A DNA stretch of 64,000 bases, from NCBI RefSeq assembly GCF_001277295.1, contig NZ_CP011456.1, forward strand, positions 5,274,001 to 5,338,000. The letters run 5' to 3'. The notes beneath the pieces were generated by a model. It was not told where the DNA came from. It saw only the letters and a program-made list of their open reading frames with translations, and made no database searches. A program made the translations under genes and the position numbers. The stretch comes from Anabaena sp. WA102 (GTDB lineage: Bacteria; Cyanobacteriota; Cyanobacteriia; Cyanobacteriales; Nostocaceae). This document shows positions 35,359-43,489 of this stretch, piece after piece (positions within the stretch are counted from its first letter, which is position 1; the number at the start of each line of letters is the position of its first letter).

Positions 35359-36111
35359 ATGGTACAGCAACTTATACCACCAGAAATCAAACCAGAAATC
35401 AAACCAGAAATCATCTACCCTGATAGTGATGGCAACCCTATGTCTGATAATACTAAACAATATGAATGGATTGTTAAAATTAAGGAAAATTTAGAAATAT
35501 TATTCGCCCCAAACAATGATGTATTTATAGCTGGTGATTTACTTTGGTATCCTGTAGAAGGAAGTGTAAAAACCCGACAAGCACCTGATGTCATGGTAGT
35601 GTTTGGAAGACCCAAAGGTGATAGAGGTTCTTATAAACAATGGCAAGAAAATAATATTCCTCCCCAAGTGGTATTTGAAATCCTATCTCCGGGAAATAGC
35701 ACCAAAGAAATGGCCAAAAAAATCCTCTTTTATCAGCGTTATGGGGTAGAAGAGTATTATATATACAATCCAGACACAATTGAATTAACAGGATTTATTC
35801 TTGAACAAGAATGTTTAGAGGCAATTGAGGATATTAATAATTGGGTCAGCCCGCGTTTAGACATACGTTTTAAACTCACAGCAGATAACTTAGAAATTTA
35901 TTATCCTCATGGCGCTAAGTTTCTCACATCTGTGGAATTAAATCAACGTGTCGAACAAGAACAACAACGTGCCGACCAGGAACAACAACGTGCCGACCAA
36001 GAAAAACAACGTGCTGACCAAGAAAAACAACGTGCTGAACAAGAATACAAAAATTATCAAGACCTATTAGCAAAATTAGCAGCTAAAGGTATTGATATCA
36101 ATAATCTGTGA
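35359..36111 (+). CDS. Uma2-family putative endonuclease with C-terminal repeats
   Basis: The 250-residue protein has the Uma2 nuclease-like core: PDVMVVFGRPKGDRGSYKQW, PPQVVFEILSPGNSTKEMAK and YGVEEYYIYNPDTIELTGF. The N-terminus holds a short perfect repeat (IKPEIKPEI, from tandem DNA repeats at about 35386-35412). The C-terminus is a run of a degenerate heptapeptide (EQQRADQ-like, about 196-228), probably coiled coil. This charged tail is common in one Nostocales subgroup. Role untested. Confidence 0.85.
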   Translation: MVQQLIPPEIKPEIKPEIIYPDSDGNPMSDNTKQYEWIVKIKENLEILFAPNNDVFIAGDLLWYPVEGSVKTRQAPDVMVVFGRPKGDRGSYKQWQENNIPPQVVFEILSPGNSTKEMAKKILFYQRYGVEEYYIYNPDTIELTGFILEQECLEAIEDINNWVSPRLDIRFKLTADNLEIYYPHGAKFLTSVELNQRVEQEQQRADQEQQRADQEKQRADQEKQRAEQEYKNYQDLLAKLAAKGIDINNL

Positions 36112-36297
36112 CATACTCCACACACTCCCTTTCAGGTGAGTGTGGGCAACGAGCGCGACTCTTCTATGAAGACATTAACTGAGCTTTAGGACCGTCTAAA
36201 AAGGTGTTTTTGTTTACTATTGATGTTAGTGACAGAATTCCTGTGATTTTAGGTCAAGTTCGCTCTTGGTCTGTGCGGAAATAAGCACGTAGTCTAT

Positions 36298-36396
36298 GCT
36301 CTGATCAATAATTTATCAAAATTGTTTATAATGAGTTAGTGCAGGTAATGGAGGAAAGATTGAGGTACTACAACTGTTTTATCCCGAAACGACGGG
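36298..36396 (+). pseudogene. Decayed, internally deleted fragment of ffh
   Basis: Bases 36299-36358 match ffh near 33945-34005 (TTATCAAAATTGTTTATAAT versus TCATCAAAATTGTTCATGAT; GTTAGTGCAGGTAATGGAGG versus ATTAGTGCAGGTGATGGGGG). At once after it, 36359-36392 matches ffh near 34570-34600 (GAGGTACTACAACTGTTTTA versus GAGGCTCTACAACCGTTTTA). About 560 bp of ffh is missing between the two blocks. The fragment carries stops and indels and is not coding. Confidence 0.7.
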
Positions 36397-36504
36397 AACA
36401 GGGAATGAAGAGAATATCTTTCCAACTGACAACTAAACTAATAGCCATTCACGGCTAGAAAGTGCTAAAATTAGCATTTCAGTGTTGGAAGTTGTGAAGG
36501 CGGG

Positions 36505-36510
36505 TATAAT
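36505..36510 (+). promoter_or_regulatory. Candidate -10 box for rpsP-khpA
   Basis: TATAAT occurs 69 bp upstream of rpsP in GCGGGTATAATATCC. No good -35 box stands at 17 bp, but -35 elements are often weak in cyanobacteria. The leader includes AGGAACAGGAGAAACAG with GGAG before the ATG. Confidence 0.4.
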
Positions 36511-36578
36511 ATCCCCATCACTTCCCTATCAATCAGTTACAAACTCACTCACTAGGAACAGGAGAAACAGTTCTCAAC

Positions 36579-36839
36579 ATGATCAAATTGCGTTTAAAAA
36601 GATTTGGCAAAAAGCGCGAAGCAAGTTACCGGATTGTTGCTATTAACAATCTTGCCCGTCGTGACGGTCGCCCCCTAGAAGAACTAGGATTTTATAACCC
36701 CAGAACTGATGAAGTAAAATTAGATATTCCTGGTATTGTTAAGCGACTGCAACAAGGCGCTCAACCTACCGATACAGTTCGTCGTATCCTCGTAAAAGCT
36801 AACGTTTTTGAACAGGTCAGTGCAACAGCCGCATCATAG
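36579..36839 (+). CDS. rpsP: 30S ribosomal protein S16
   Basis: The 86-residue protein begins MIKLRLKRFGKKREASYRIV and contains RDGRPLEELGFYNPRTDE and RLQQGAQPTDTVRRIL, diagnostic of S16. It binds 16S rRNA and is needed for 30S assembly. It is the first gene of a pair with the KH-domain gene, as in most cyanobacteria. Confidence 0.97.
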   Translation: MIKLRLKRFGKKREASYRIVAINNLARRDGRPLEELGFYNPRTDEVKLDIPGIVKRLQQGAQPTDTVRRILVKANVFEQVSATAAS

Positions 36840-37233
36840 TCTTGAGATTAAATCCCTAACAACCAATCCCAATTATGTGGGGCTGGTGAAGTTTCTTGTG
36901 CAACCGTTTTTAGAATCTCCAGAATCTTTAAGCGTTGATTGTGAAATGTCTCAAACCCTCAAGCGGGCTTGGGTTCGCATTGCTTTTAACAGCATAGATA
37001 AAGAAAAAGTGTTTGGTCGGGGGGGACGAAATATCCAGGCAATTCGCACTGTAATTTCCGCAGCAGCAGAACTAGCTGGGCAATCAGTATACCTGGATAT
37101 TTACGGCGGCAGTTCCCACAGTCGAGATAGTATGTCTTTTGATGAAGACCAGGAAGAGCGGATACTACCACCCAAGTCGAAAGAAAGAGAGAGCAATATT
37201 CCCAAACCTGTTGTTAAACCACGTTTACGCTAG
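36808..37233 (+). CDS. khpA: KH-domain RNA-binding protein (KhpA-like)
   Basis: The protein contains one KH domain: NYVGLVKFLVQPFLESPESL, then RVRIAFN-like VRIAFNSIDKEKVFGRGGRN with the GxxG loop GRGG, and IQAIRTVISAAAELAGQSVY. The C-terminal 40 residues are charged and probably disordered. KhpA proteins bind RNA and in several bacteria affect cell size and translation. The ATG start overlaps rpsP by 32 bp; a GTG four codons later (36820) is also possible. Confidence 0.85.
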   Translation: MNRSVQQPHHSLEIKSLTTNPNYVGLVKFLVQPFLESPESLSVDCEMSQTLKRAWVRIAFNSIDKEKVFGRGGRNIQAIRTVISAAAELAGQSVYLDIYGGSSHSRDSMSFDEDQEERILPPKSKERESNIPKPVVKPRLR

Positions 37234-37568
37234 ATCATAACTGGTCAGTTTAAATGGTTGATTACAGATTATTTTCTGGGAAAGATGGAGAAAGGGGACA
37301 ACAAAATTGTCAAGTCTTGGCGAATATTTCCGTGTTCACTGCGGATTTACCAGCCAAGAATTAACAAATGTTGTCAGCCTATTTTCCAATATTTTAAGAG
37401 GAGTCAGGAGAAAGAAAGGAAGAATAGTATAGAACCTGATAAATTGTTCGAGTTTTAGTTTTATTTAATAAGCCTTAATTGACAGAAAATTATAGAATTT
37501 TCAATTTACATTTAATAGGAAAATATTAATTTTGTTAAAAACCACCTTTTACCCAATTCAGCAATAAT
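37234..37568. other. Intergenic stretch, no gene supported
   Basis: A 66-codon frame (37258-37458) looks random in composition and is not called. No STRR or strong hairpin is seen. The phoH promoter should be near the right end; AATAATATGG precedes the start. Confidence 0.5.
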
Positions 37569-38522
37569 ATGGCAGATGATTCCATAATTCAACTGCCTAG
37601 TATGTCCAGTGCGATCGCTCTAGCTGGTTATGGTGAGGCAAATATCAAGTTTTTATCACAACAAACAGGGGCTAACTTAGTCCTCCGGGGGCAAGAATTA
37701 TTAATTTCGGGAACACCCAAACAGGTAGAATTAGCAAAGCGATTAGTGCGATCGCTCGAAAATTTGTGGAGTAAAGGTAATAATATCTCTAGCGCCGATA
37801 TTCTCACAGCCCGTCAAGCCCTCGATACAAATACAGAAGACCAACTCCAAGACCTACAACGGGATATCCTCGCCAAAACTCGCCGGGGTTTTGAAATTCG
37901 CGCTAAAACCTTTCACCAACGCCAATATATAGACGCACTTCGTAGACGTGATTTAACCTTTTGTATTGGTCCTGCGGGAACAGGGAAAACCTATCTCGCT
38001 GTAGTTATGGCAGTCCAAGCCCTACTCAGTAATCAATTTGAACGGCTGATTTTAACCCGTCCCGCAGTCGAAGCAGGAGAAAAACTCGGCTTTTTACCAG
38101 GAGACCTACAGCAAAAAGTCAACCCCTATTTACGTCCTCTTTATGATGCCATTAATGAATTCATAGACCCCGAAAAAGTCCCCAACCTAATCGAACGGGA
38201 AATCATCGAAGTCGCACCACTAGCTTATATGCGGGGACGGACATTAAATAACGCCTTTATCATCGTTGACGAAGCCCAGAATACCACACCGGCGCAAATG
38301 AAAATGGTTTTAACCCGATTGGGTTTTAACTCCCGCATGGTAATCACAGGTGACATCACCCAAACCGATTTACCACCCCATCAAAAATCAGGTTTAGATG
38401 TAGCCTTACAGATTCTCAGAAATGTGGAAGGAATCGCCATTTGCGAATTTTCTCAAAAAGACGTTGTTCGTCATCCCTTAGTGCAGCGGATTGTTGCTGC
38501 CTATGAAAAATACGAAACGTAG
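37569..38522 (+). CDS. PhoH-family ATPase/RNA-binding protein
   Basis: The 317-residue protein has a small KH-like N-terminal part (about 10-75; ANIKFLSQQTGANLVLRGQE) and a PhoH helicase-like ATPase core: GPAGTGKTYLAVVMAV (about 138-153), LTRPAVEAGEKLGFLPGDLQ, AFIIVDEAQNTTPAQMKMVL and MVITGDITQTDLP. PhoH-like proteins are linked to RNA metabolism; related proteins join endonucleases such as YbeY. Single gene here. Confidence 0.93.
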   Translation: MADDSIIQLPSMSSAIALAGYGEANIKFLSQQTGANLVLRGQELLISGTPKQVELAKRLVRSLENLWSKGNNISSADILTARQALDTNTEDQLQDLQRDILAKTRRGFEIRAKTFHQRQYIDALRRRDLTFCIGPAGTGKTYLAVVMAVQALLSNQFERLILTRPAVEAGEKLGFLPGDLQQKVNPYLRPLYDAINEFIDPEKVPNLIEREIIEVAPLAYMRGRTLNNAFIIVDEAQNTTPAQMKMVLTRLGFNSRMVITGDITQTDLPPHQKSGLDVALQILRNVEGIAICEFSQKDVVRHPLVQRIVAAYEKYET

Positions 38523-38622
38523 GGGCGCAGGGTCTGCGCCCTCTTGCCTTCTGGATTGTATTACATCCAAAAAAACGCTATAAATCTGAAATTGAACACT
38601 AACAACTAAAAAATCAACACAT

Positions 38623-39030
38623 ATGAGTACAACATTGAAAGAATTTTTGGAAGCTTGTGAAACCTTGGGAACTTTGCGCTTAATTGTCACCAGTAGCGCC
38701 GCTGTTTTAGAAGCTAGAGGAAAAATAGAAAAGCTATTTTACGCCGAATTACCAAAAGGTAAATATGCGAATATGCACACCGAAGGCTTTGAATTTCATT
38801 TGAATATGGATATGATTCAAAAAGTGAAATTTGAAACAGGTGAAGCCAAAAGAGGAAATTTTACAACCTATGCGATTCGGTTTTTAGATCCAGAAGAAAA
38901 ACCTGCATTAAGCCTCTTTTTACAATGGGGTAAACCCGGAGAATACGAACCAGGACAAGTAGAAGCTTGGCAACTTTTAAAGGAAAAATATGGAGAAACC
39001 TGGCAACCTTTAGCACTAGAAGCCTTGTAA
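38623..39030 (+). CDS. ChuX/HutX-like heme-associated protein
   Basis: The 135-residue protein matches the ChuX/HutX fold pattern: LKEFLEACETLGTLRLIVTS, GKIEKLFYAELPKGKYANMH, GFEFHLNMDMIQKVKFE and a C-terminal QVEAWQLLKEKYGETW. These proteins bind heme or heme-like molecules in the cytoplasm. In cyanobacteria it is a common single-gene family of unproven role. A perfect hairpin follows the stop. Confidence 0.75.
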   Translation: MSTTLKEFLEACETLGTLRLIVTSSAAVLEARGKIEKLFYAELPKGKYANMHTEGFEFHLNMDMIQKVKFETGEAKRGNFTTYAIRFLDPEEKPALSLFLQWGKPGEYEPGQVEAWQLLKEKYGETWQPLALEAL

Positions 39031-39043
39031 CTTCCTAAGATTC

Positions 39044-39076
39044 AGATCCCCGACTTCTCAAAGAAGTCGGGGATCT
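39044..39076 (+). terminator. Perfect 15-bp hairpin, dispersed repeat
   Basis: AGATCCCCGACTTCT (39044-39058) and its complement (39062-39076) with a 3-base loop lie 13 bp after the ChuX-like gene, followed by TTTA. The same hairpin is at 21636-21668. Confidence 0.65.
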
Positions 39077-39080
39077 TTAG

Positions 39081-39247
39081 AGGGTGTTTGAAAAGTTATG
39101 GTTGATGTATCAAATATTTTTTACCCCTCCCTAAACCTCCCCTTGTAAAGGGGAGGGAACTGGATTTTTATTGTTTCCCCCCTTTCCCCTTGTAAAGGGG
39201 GGTAGCAATGTGATGAAAATTACGGAATACCACTTTTAAAACATCCT
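39081..39247. mobile_element. MITE-like element, 167 bp
   Basis: The ends are inverted repeats of 16 bp with two mismatches: AGGGTGTTTGAAAAGT (39081-39096) and ACTTTTAAAACATCCT (39232-39247). The inside holds two C-rich hairpins around CCCCTTGTAAAGGGG. There is no coding capacity. The right end stops 22 bp before the next gene, so it may affect that gene's promoter. Confidence 0.65.
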
Positions 39248-39269
39248 TTTAAATAAATTTAACTTTTAA

Positions 39270-40055
39270 TTGTTGAATATGTTGATGAAAATAATTGTTA
39301 GTTTTTGCTTAATGCTTTTATTATTGTTAGGAAATAACGAAGCACAAGCTGGAGAATTAGCAGAACATTTAGCCAAATTCCCCCAATGGGAAAAATTAAC
39401 ATCAGTCAAACCAGCCAAAGGAGATTTAGTTTACCCTGACTGGATAGCTGGGACTTGGAAAGTTACCAGCACATTAGTAGATTTAGCCGCACCTTTAGCA
39501 CCGGATATAGTGACACCAGGCTTTGAAGGTAATCGCAGTCAATTAAATCAACCAATTAGTTTTTTAGTGAAATTCATTAAAGTTAAACCAACTAATTCTG
39601 GGTTTAAAATTTTTGGTAACTTTCAAAATCAAGCATCAATATTAGTAGCAGATAGAGAATTTAATAGTTTAAATTTATCCAGAGCTTATTTAGGCGATGA
39701 GGCTGTACTATCATCCAAAGTAGATCCTCAATCTCCCAATCGGCAAATTACATTTTTGCGGGGTGAACGGCAATTAATTTCCATTATCAGCGATCGCGCC
39801 ACCGAAATAACAGCAGATAATCAATTCATCACCACAGAAGTTTTCCAACAATTATTTAAAGGCAGTTCTCGTCCATATTTGAATACTGTAGAGTCAACCA
39901 CAGCCTATCAAAAACTCTCCACACCCTCTCCAGCCATTACCGCAGATCAAGTAACCGCCGTCTACCTTTCACCCCAAGATCCCGATTATTTTACCGCAGG
40001 TTCTCGACCAGTGGCATTATATCGGTATCGCCTAGAATTTGTCCCCGCAAGCTGA
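39270..40055 (+). CDS. Secreted or thylakoid-lumen-type conserved protein (DUF6816-like)
   Basis: The 261-residue protein has a signal peptide: hydrophobic core LMKIIVSFCLMLLLLLG ending in EAQAGE. The mature part has a lipocalin-like feel (YPDWIAGTWKVTSTLVDLAA near 55-74, then beta-rich sequence). I associate this pattern with DUF6816, found in cyanobacteria and plastids as a lumenal protein. Function unknown. A second Met (MLMK) is an alternative start. Confidence 0.65.
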   Translation: MLNMLMKIIVSFCLMLLLLLGNNEAQAGELAEHLAKFPQWEKLTSVKPAKGDLVYPDWIAGTWKVTSTLVDLAAPLAPDIVTPGFEGNRSQLNQPISFLVKFIKVKPTNSGFKIFGNFQNQASILVADREFNSLNLSRAYLGDEAVLSSKVDPQSPNRQITFLRGERQLISIISDRATEITADNQFITTEVFQQLFKGSSRPYLNTVESTTAYQKLSTPSPAITADQVTAVYLSPQDPDYFTAGSRPVALYRYRLEFVPAS

Positions 40056-40078
40056 ACCTCGTAAATGGTACGAACTAA

Positions 40079-40290
40079 TGGTGTCAACTTAGGCTACAGA
40101 TGGCTTATTTGTTGGCTTCCACACCCACCCAAAAATGAATTTCCGGGCTAATAAGTAAAGTTTACTAAAGTAAACTGGGGATTTTTAGTCATCAACAGAC
40201 AACTTTTGCTATTAGACTGGGAATATGGCTAACGCCACGCTACGCTATCATTCCCAGGCGGGCTATCGGTTTTACGTTAAGTTGACACCA
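40079..40290. mobile_element. MITE, 212 bp, with flanking direct repeats
   Basis: Perfect 13-bp inverted repeats TGGTGTCAACTTA (40079-40091) and TAAGTTGACACCA (40278-40290) bound the element. It is flanked by ATGGTACGAACTAA (40065-40078) and ATGGGTACGAACTAA (40291-40305), nearly identical direct repeats differing by one base insertion. Inside is the small dispersed repeat ATGGCTAACGCCACGCTACG. A partial relative lies at 13361. Confidence 0.82.
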
Positions 40291-40305
40291 ATGGGTACGA
40301 ACTAA

Positions 40306-40552
40306 GGGACTTCCAAATAAAAAAATACTCAACCACCTAACGCAAAAATCTCTCAAACCCTTATTCCTCTGTGTCCTCTGCGCCTCTGTGGTTCGTTAAT
40401 CAGGATAATTTATTTCTTGGAAGTCCCTAATGGCGTAAACTTCTGAAACTAGCTGGGAGTAAAGGATTTAGACGTTATCAAAAAATATTTTCTCTAACCC
40501 CTTGCTAAATCCAGAGAGTGCTGCTATTATAGTTAAGCAGTGGGAAACAAAC
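40306..40552. other. Spacer before tRNA-Tyr with CTCTGCG-type repeats
   Basis: The stretch holds a degenerate CTCTGYG repeat tract (about 40369-40397), seen also near 2555, 8955 and 33545. No gene is supported. It presumably contains the tRNA promoter. Confidence 0.5.
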
Positions 40553-40635
40553 GGGTCGATGTCCGAGTGGTTAATGGAGACGGACTGTAAATCCGTTGGT
40601 TTACGCCTACGCTGGTTCAAATCCAGCTCGGCCCA
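40553..40635 (+). tRNA. tRNA-Tyr (GTA anticodon)
   Basis: The acceptor stem GGGTCGA pairs with TCGGCCC (one G-T), the D arm starts TGTCCGAGTGGTTAATGGA, the anticodon stem-loop is ACGGA-CTGTAAA-TCCGT giving anticodon GTA, a long variable arm follows (class II tRNA), and the T loop is GGTTCAAAT. Discriminator A; CCA not encoded. Confidence 0.95.
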
Positions 40636-40714
40636 TATCCTACAAAGATTAAGAATTATAAATGCTGTACCATAAGTGTACAGCATTATAAGCCTTAATT
40701 TTGTTTCGGCTTTC

Positions 40715-40786
40715 GCCCGTGTGGCTCAGTGGTAGAGCACACCCTTGGTAAGGGTGAGGTCACGAGTTCAATCCTCGTCACGGGCT
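40715..40786 (+). tRNA. tRNA-Thr (GGT anticodon)
   Basis: The acceptor stem GCCCGTG pairs perfectly with CACGGGC; the D arm is GCTCAGTGGTAGAGC; the anticodon stem-loop CACCC-TTGGTAA-GGGTG gives anticodon GGT; the T loop is GTTCAATC. Discriminator T; CCA not encoded. It lies 79 bp after tRNA-Tyr. Confidence 0.95.
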
Positions 40787-40894
40787 TTTTAAAATGACGA
40801 AAATTATCAATTTTGTTTTATAAACCAACTCCTTAAGCAACACGAAAACATGGAGTCTGTTGGGTTTAATCTTTTTTCTATCCAACCTACGATT

Positions 40895-41497
40895 CTATGG
40901 CATTATGTCATCTAATTTAAGTTTCAAATCTGGAAATAGAGGAGAAACTATACTATCTCCTAAACGATATTTTTCTTGTTGATAGACACCATTAATTAAT
41001 TGACCAATTGTTAATGTAGGTTGTTTAGGATTACCAATAAATTGGATTCCACCTAATGCCCGAAAGTCTACAATCCAATATTCTGGTATTTCTAAAAAAG
41101 CATATTCTTCTATTTTTCTGGCATAATCATCTTGCCAATTTGTACTCACAACTTCAGCAACTAATTTAATAGTATTTCCATGACAAATTATTGGTTCTTT
41201 TTGCCAAAGTGGTTCTTGATTAAGTTTTGCTTTGTCTAAGACAATTACATCTGGACGAAGTGCTGTAGCTTCAGCAGCGAAGGGTTTAATTAAGCAATTT
41301 TTAGGAATCAACCAGTTTAATTTATTATGAATAATCTCTGTATAAATTCTCCCGGCAATATTTCCAGCAACTTCTTCATGGGGTCCTGTTGGTTCCATAT
41401 CTCTGAGTTCTCCGTCAATTAGTTCATAGCGGGTATTGTCCCCATATTCAATTAAAAATTGCTCAAAGGTGAGTGGTTTTACTGGGGTATAGGTCAT
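40895..41497 (-). CDS. Uma2-family putative endonuclease
   Basis: The 200-residue protein shows the family pattern: LTFEQFLIEYGDNTRYELID, GELRDMEPTGPHEEVAGNIA, LRPDVIVLDKAKLNQEP, IKLVAEVVSTNWQDDYARKI and EYAFLEIPEYWIVDFR. The acidic and Val residues of EVVS fit the PD-(D/E)xK core. It is the last gene of a minus-strand series. Role untested. Confidence 0.85.
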   Translation of the reverse strand: MTYTPVKPLTFEQFLIEYGDNTRYELIDGELRDMEPTGPHEEVAGNIAGRIYTEIIHNKLNWLIPKNCLIKPFAAEATALRPDVIVLDKAKLNQEPLWQKEPIICHGNTIKLVAEVVSTNWQDDYARKIEEYAFLEIPEYWIVDFRALGGIQFIGNPKQPTLTIGQLINGVYQQEKYRLGDSIVSPLFPDLKLKLDDIMP

Positions 41498-41530
41498 AAT
41501 TTTAGATTGTCTTGTGATGTTGGGTTTATT

Positions 41531-42346
41531 TTAACTAACTTTTGACTCATCTGCCTGTGATTCATCTCTAATATTAAAGTAGTGAAAAAGATTAGCAACT
41601 GTTAAATCTGATGCTAGTTGTAAATTAGATGTAACTAAGGTTCTATATCCAGAATTTGCGGCTTGTTGACTGACATAATTTTCATATTCCCGGCGTAATT
41701 CTGGCGCAAACATAAATAATAATTGATCACGTAAAGAATAAAAATGAGATTTTTCGGCGATGTTTTCGTAGCTTATTTGTTCTGGTGGTATTTCTAGATT
41801 AATTATAGTTTGGGTAGCTTCTGGATTTAAATTACTGTTGAAATCAGCACTATTTAAAAGTTTTAATTCTGCTGGAGGTAGAGATTTTACCCAATCTACA
41901 TGATTTTGCCATGATTCGATGATCACTAAATCATGATTATGAATGCGGGTAAGTTCAGGAAAGAGAAAATCAAGTTCGTCGTGTGATTCACATTGATTAA
42001 TTACAGTATGGGCATCTTCACATATTTTAGTTTGGAGTTGCGATAGGCGATCGCTTACTGCGGAAACTTCATTTTGGACTTGATAAGTGGTAATAATAGC
42101 TTGTTCAATAGCCCAAGAACATTCTAATCGGCGCAGTTGTCCAGGCGCACAGGTTTCTGCTAATAAATGGGGATTAGTATAATCTGCTAAAGCCTCAAAT
42201 AACATACCTCTAGCAGCGTCAATTTCTGCATTTCTGCGGCTAATATCTTGTAATTGCATAGCAGAACATAAACGGTTTATAGCTTGAACAAATAAACCAT
42301 AGGCTCTAATTAAAACCGCACAAGCAATATAAAAAAAATCATACAA
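41531..42346 (-). CDS. Coiled-coil/helical protein, short paralogue of 29388-30794
   Basis: From residue about 12 (LIRAYGLFVQAINRLCSAMQ) the 271-residue protein aligns well with residues about 168 onward of the protein at 29388-30794 (ILVRAYGLFTQAINRLNSAM), including shared RRLECSWAIEQ, DELDFLFPE and SLRDQLLFM. It lacks the hydrophobic N-terminal region and the zinc-ribbon-like tail; its first 11 residues are unrelated. It lies 12 bp after a TPR gene, third in an operon with a J-domain protein. Either an N-terminal deletion or a natural short form. Confidence 0.6.
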   Translation of the reverse strand: MYDFFYIACAVLIRAYGLFVQAINRLCSAMQLQDISRRNAEIDAARGMLFEALADYTNPHLLAETCAPGQLRRLECSWAIEQAIITTYQVQNEVSAVSDRLSQLQTKICEDAHTVINQCESHDELDFLFPELTRIHNHDLVIIESWQNHVDWVKSLPPAELKLLNSADFNSNLNPEATQTIINLEIPPEQISYENIAEKSHFYSLRDQLLFMFAPELRREYENYVSQQAANSGYRTLVTSNLQLASDLTVANLFHYFNIRDESQADESKVS

Positions 42347-42358
42347 ACCAAAACTTAG

Positions 42359-43489
42359 TTAAGATATTACGGATTCTCTATCCTTATTTAAAAGCCTTTT
42401 ACGATTATTAATAGACAACTCAAAGTTAGATTCAATTTCTAAAGCTTTGTCATAGCTATTGAGTGCTTCTTCAAAATGCCCCAACTTCTCTAGTATATAA
42501 CCTCTGTTATTCCAAATCATTGGATTATCAGTTGTAAATAGTAAAGCTTGATCATAACAATCAATTGCATCTTCATACAGTTCTATTTCAATTAGTATTT
42601 GTCCTTTGTTATACCATGATATTCCATGATCTGGCTTAATTTCTAATGCTTTATCATAGGAGCTAAGTGCTTCTTCATGACGACCTAAAGCATATAATTT
42701 ATTTCCACACGCAAACCAAAGAATATATTCATTAGGTCTGAAGTTAAGAGCTTTTTCATAATTAAAAAGTGCTTCTTCATGACGATCTAATTCATCTAAT
42801 ATTACACCTCGCATTTGCCAAGCACAAGCAACAAATTCATGTTTTTCATTAGGCTGAATTTCTAATATTTTACCATAGCTTGTAAGTGCCTCTTCATATC
42901 TACCCAGATCATTTAGCTGATTTCCGCGAATTAGCCATACCTCACAGGAATCAGGGTTGATTTCTAAAGCTTTGTCATAACTTTTGATAGCATCCTCATA
43001 ATGACCTATTTCTGCTAAATCAGCACCTTTTAACCACCAAGATTCGGCATCGTTTGGGTTAATTTTTAAAACTTGTTCATAACTATAAATTGCTTCTTCA
43101 TAGCGATTTAAATTACTACCTAGAATTTTTGCTTTATTTTTCCAAACCATATCGTTATTTGGCTGAATTTCCAATGCTTTATCATAAGGAAGAAGAGCTT
43201 CTTCGTAGCGTTTTAACATACCAAAAACACTACCTCGATTATTCCAAGCTAAAGAGTAATTTGGATTTAGTTCTAATGCTTTCTCATAACAAATAAGTGC
43301 TTCTTCATAAGCCCCATTCCTAAATAAATCATTACCTTTTAACCTCCAATCATCAGGAGTAATTGTTTCTTGCTCAATTGACTTAGCTAAATCTAATCCT
43401 CTTTTTAATAATTCAGATGAATATCTAGTGAGCTTTTGATTACTAGATACAATCTTGTTTTGGTTATTTTGTTGATGATCGTTGGTCAT
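42359..43489 (-). CDS. Tetratricopeptide repeat protein
   Basis: The 376-residue protein is mostly TPRs: about nine copies with the pattern YEEALICYEKALELNPNYSL, starting near residue 47 and continuing to near 365. There is no signal peptide. TPRs mediate protein binding, so it may be the scaffold of this operon. Its start overlaps the stop of the J-domain gene (ATGA, 43486-43489). The short coiled-coil gene follows 12 bp later. Confidence 0.85.
   Translation of the reverse strand: MTNDHQQNNQNKIVSSNQKLTRYSSELLKRGLDLAKSIEQETITPDDWRLKGNDLFRNGAYEEALICYEKALELNPNYSLAWNNRGSVFGMLKRYEEALLPYDKALEIQPNNDMVWKNKAKILGSNLNRYEEAIYSYEQVLKINPNDAESWWLKGADLAEIGHYEDAIKSYDKALEINPDSCEVWLIRGNQLNDLGRYEEALTSYGKILEIQPNEKHEFVACAWQMRGVILDELDRHEEALFNYEKALNFRPNEYILWFACGNKLYALGRHEEALSSYDKALEIKPDHGISWYNKGQILIEIELYEDAIDCYDQALLFTTDNPMIWNNRGYILEKLGHFEEALNSYDKALEIESNFELSINNRKRLLNKDRESVIS

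Noticed and set aside
35285..35494. 69-codon frame overlapping the Uma2 start
   Set aside because: It overlaps the Uma2 gene in another frame and has no family features.
37258..37458. 66-codon plus-strand frame between khpA and phoH
   Set aside because: No recognisable motif, random-looking composition and no ribosome-binding site.
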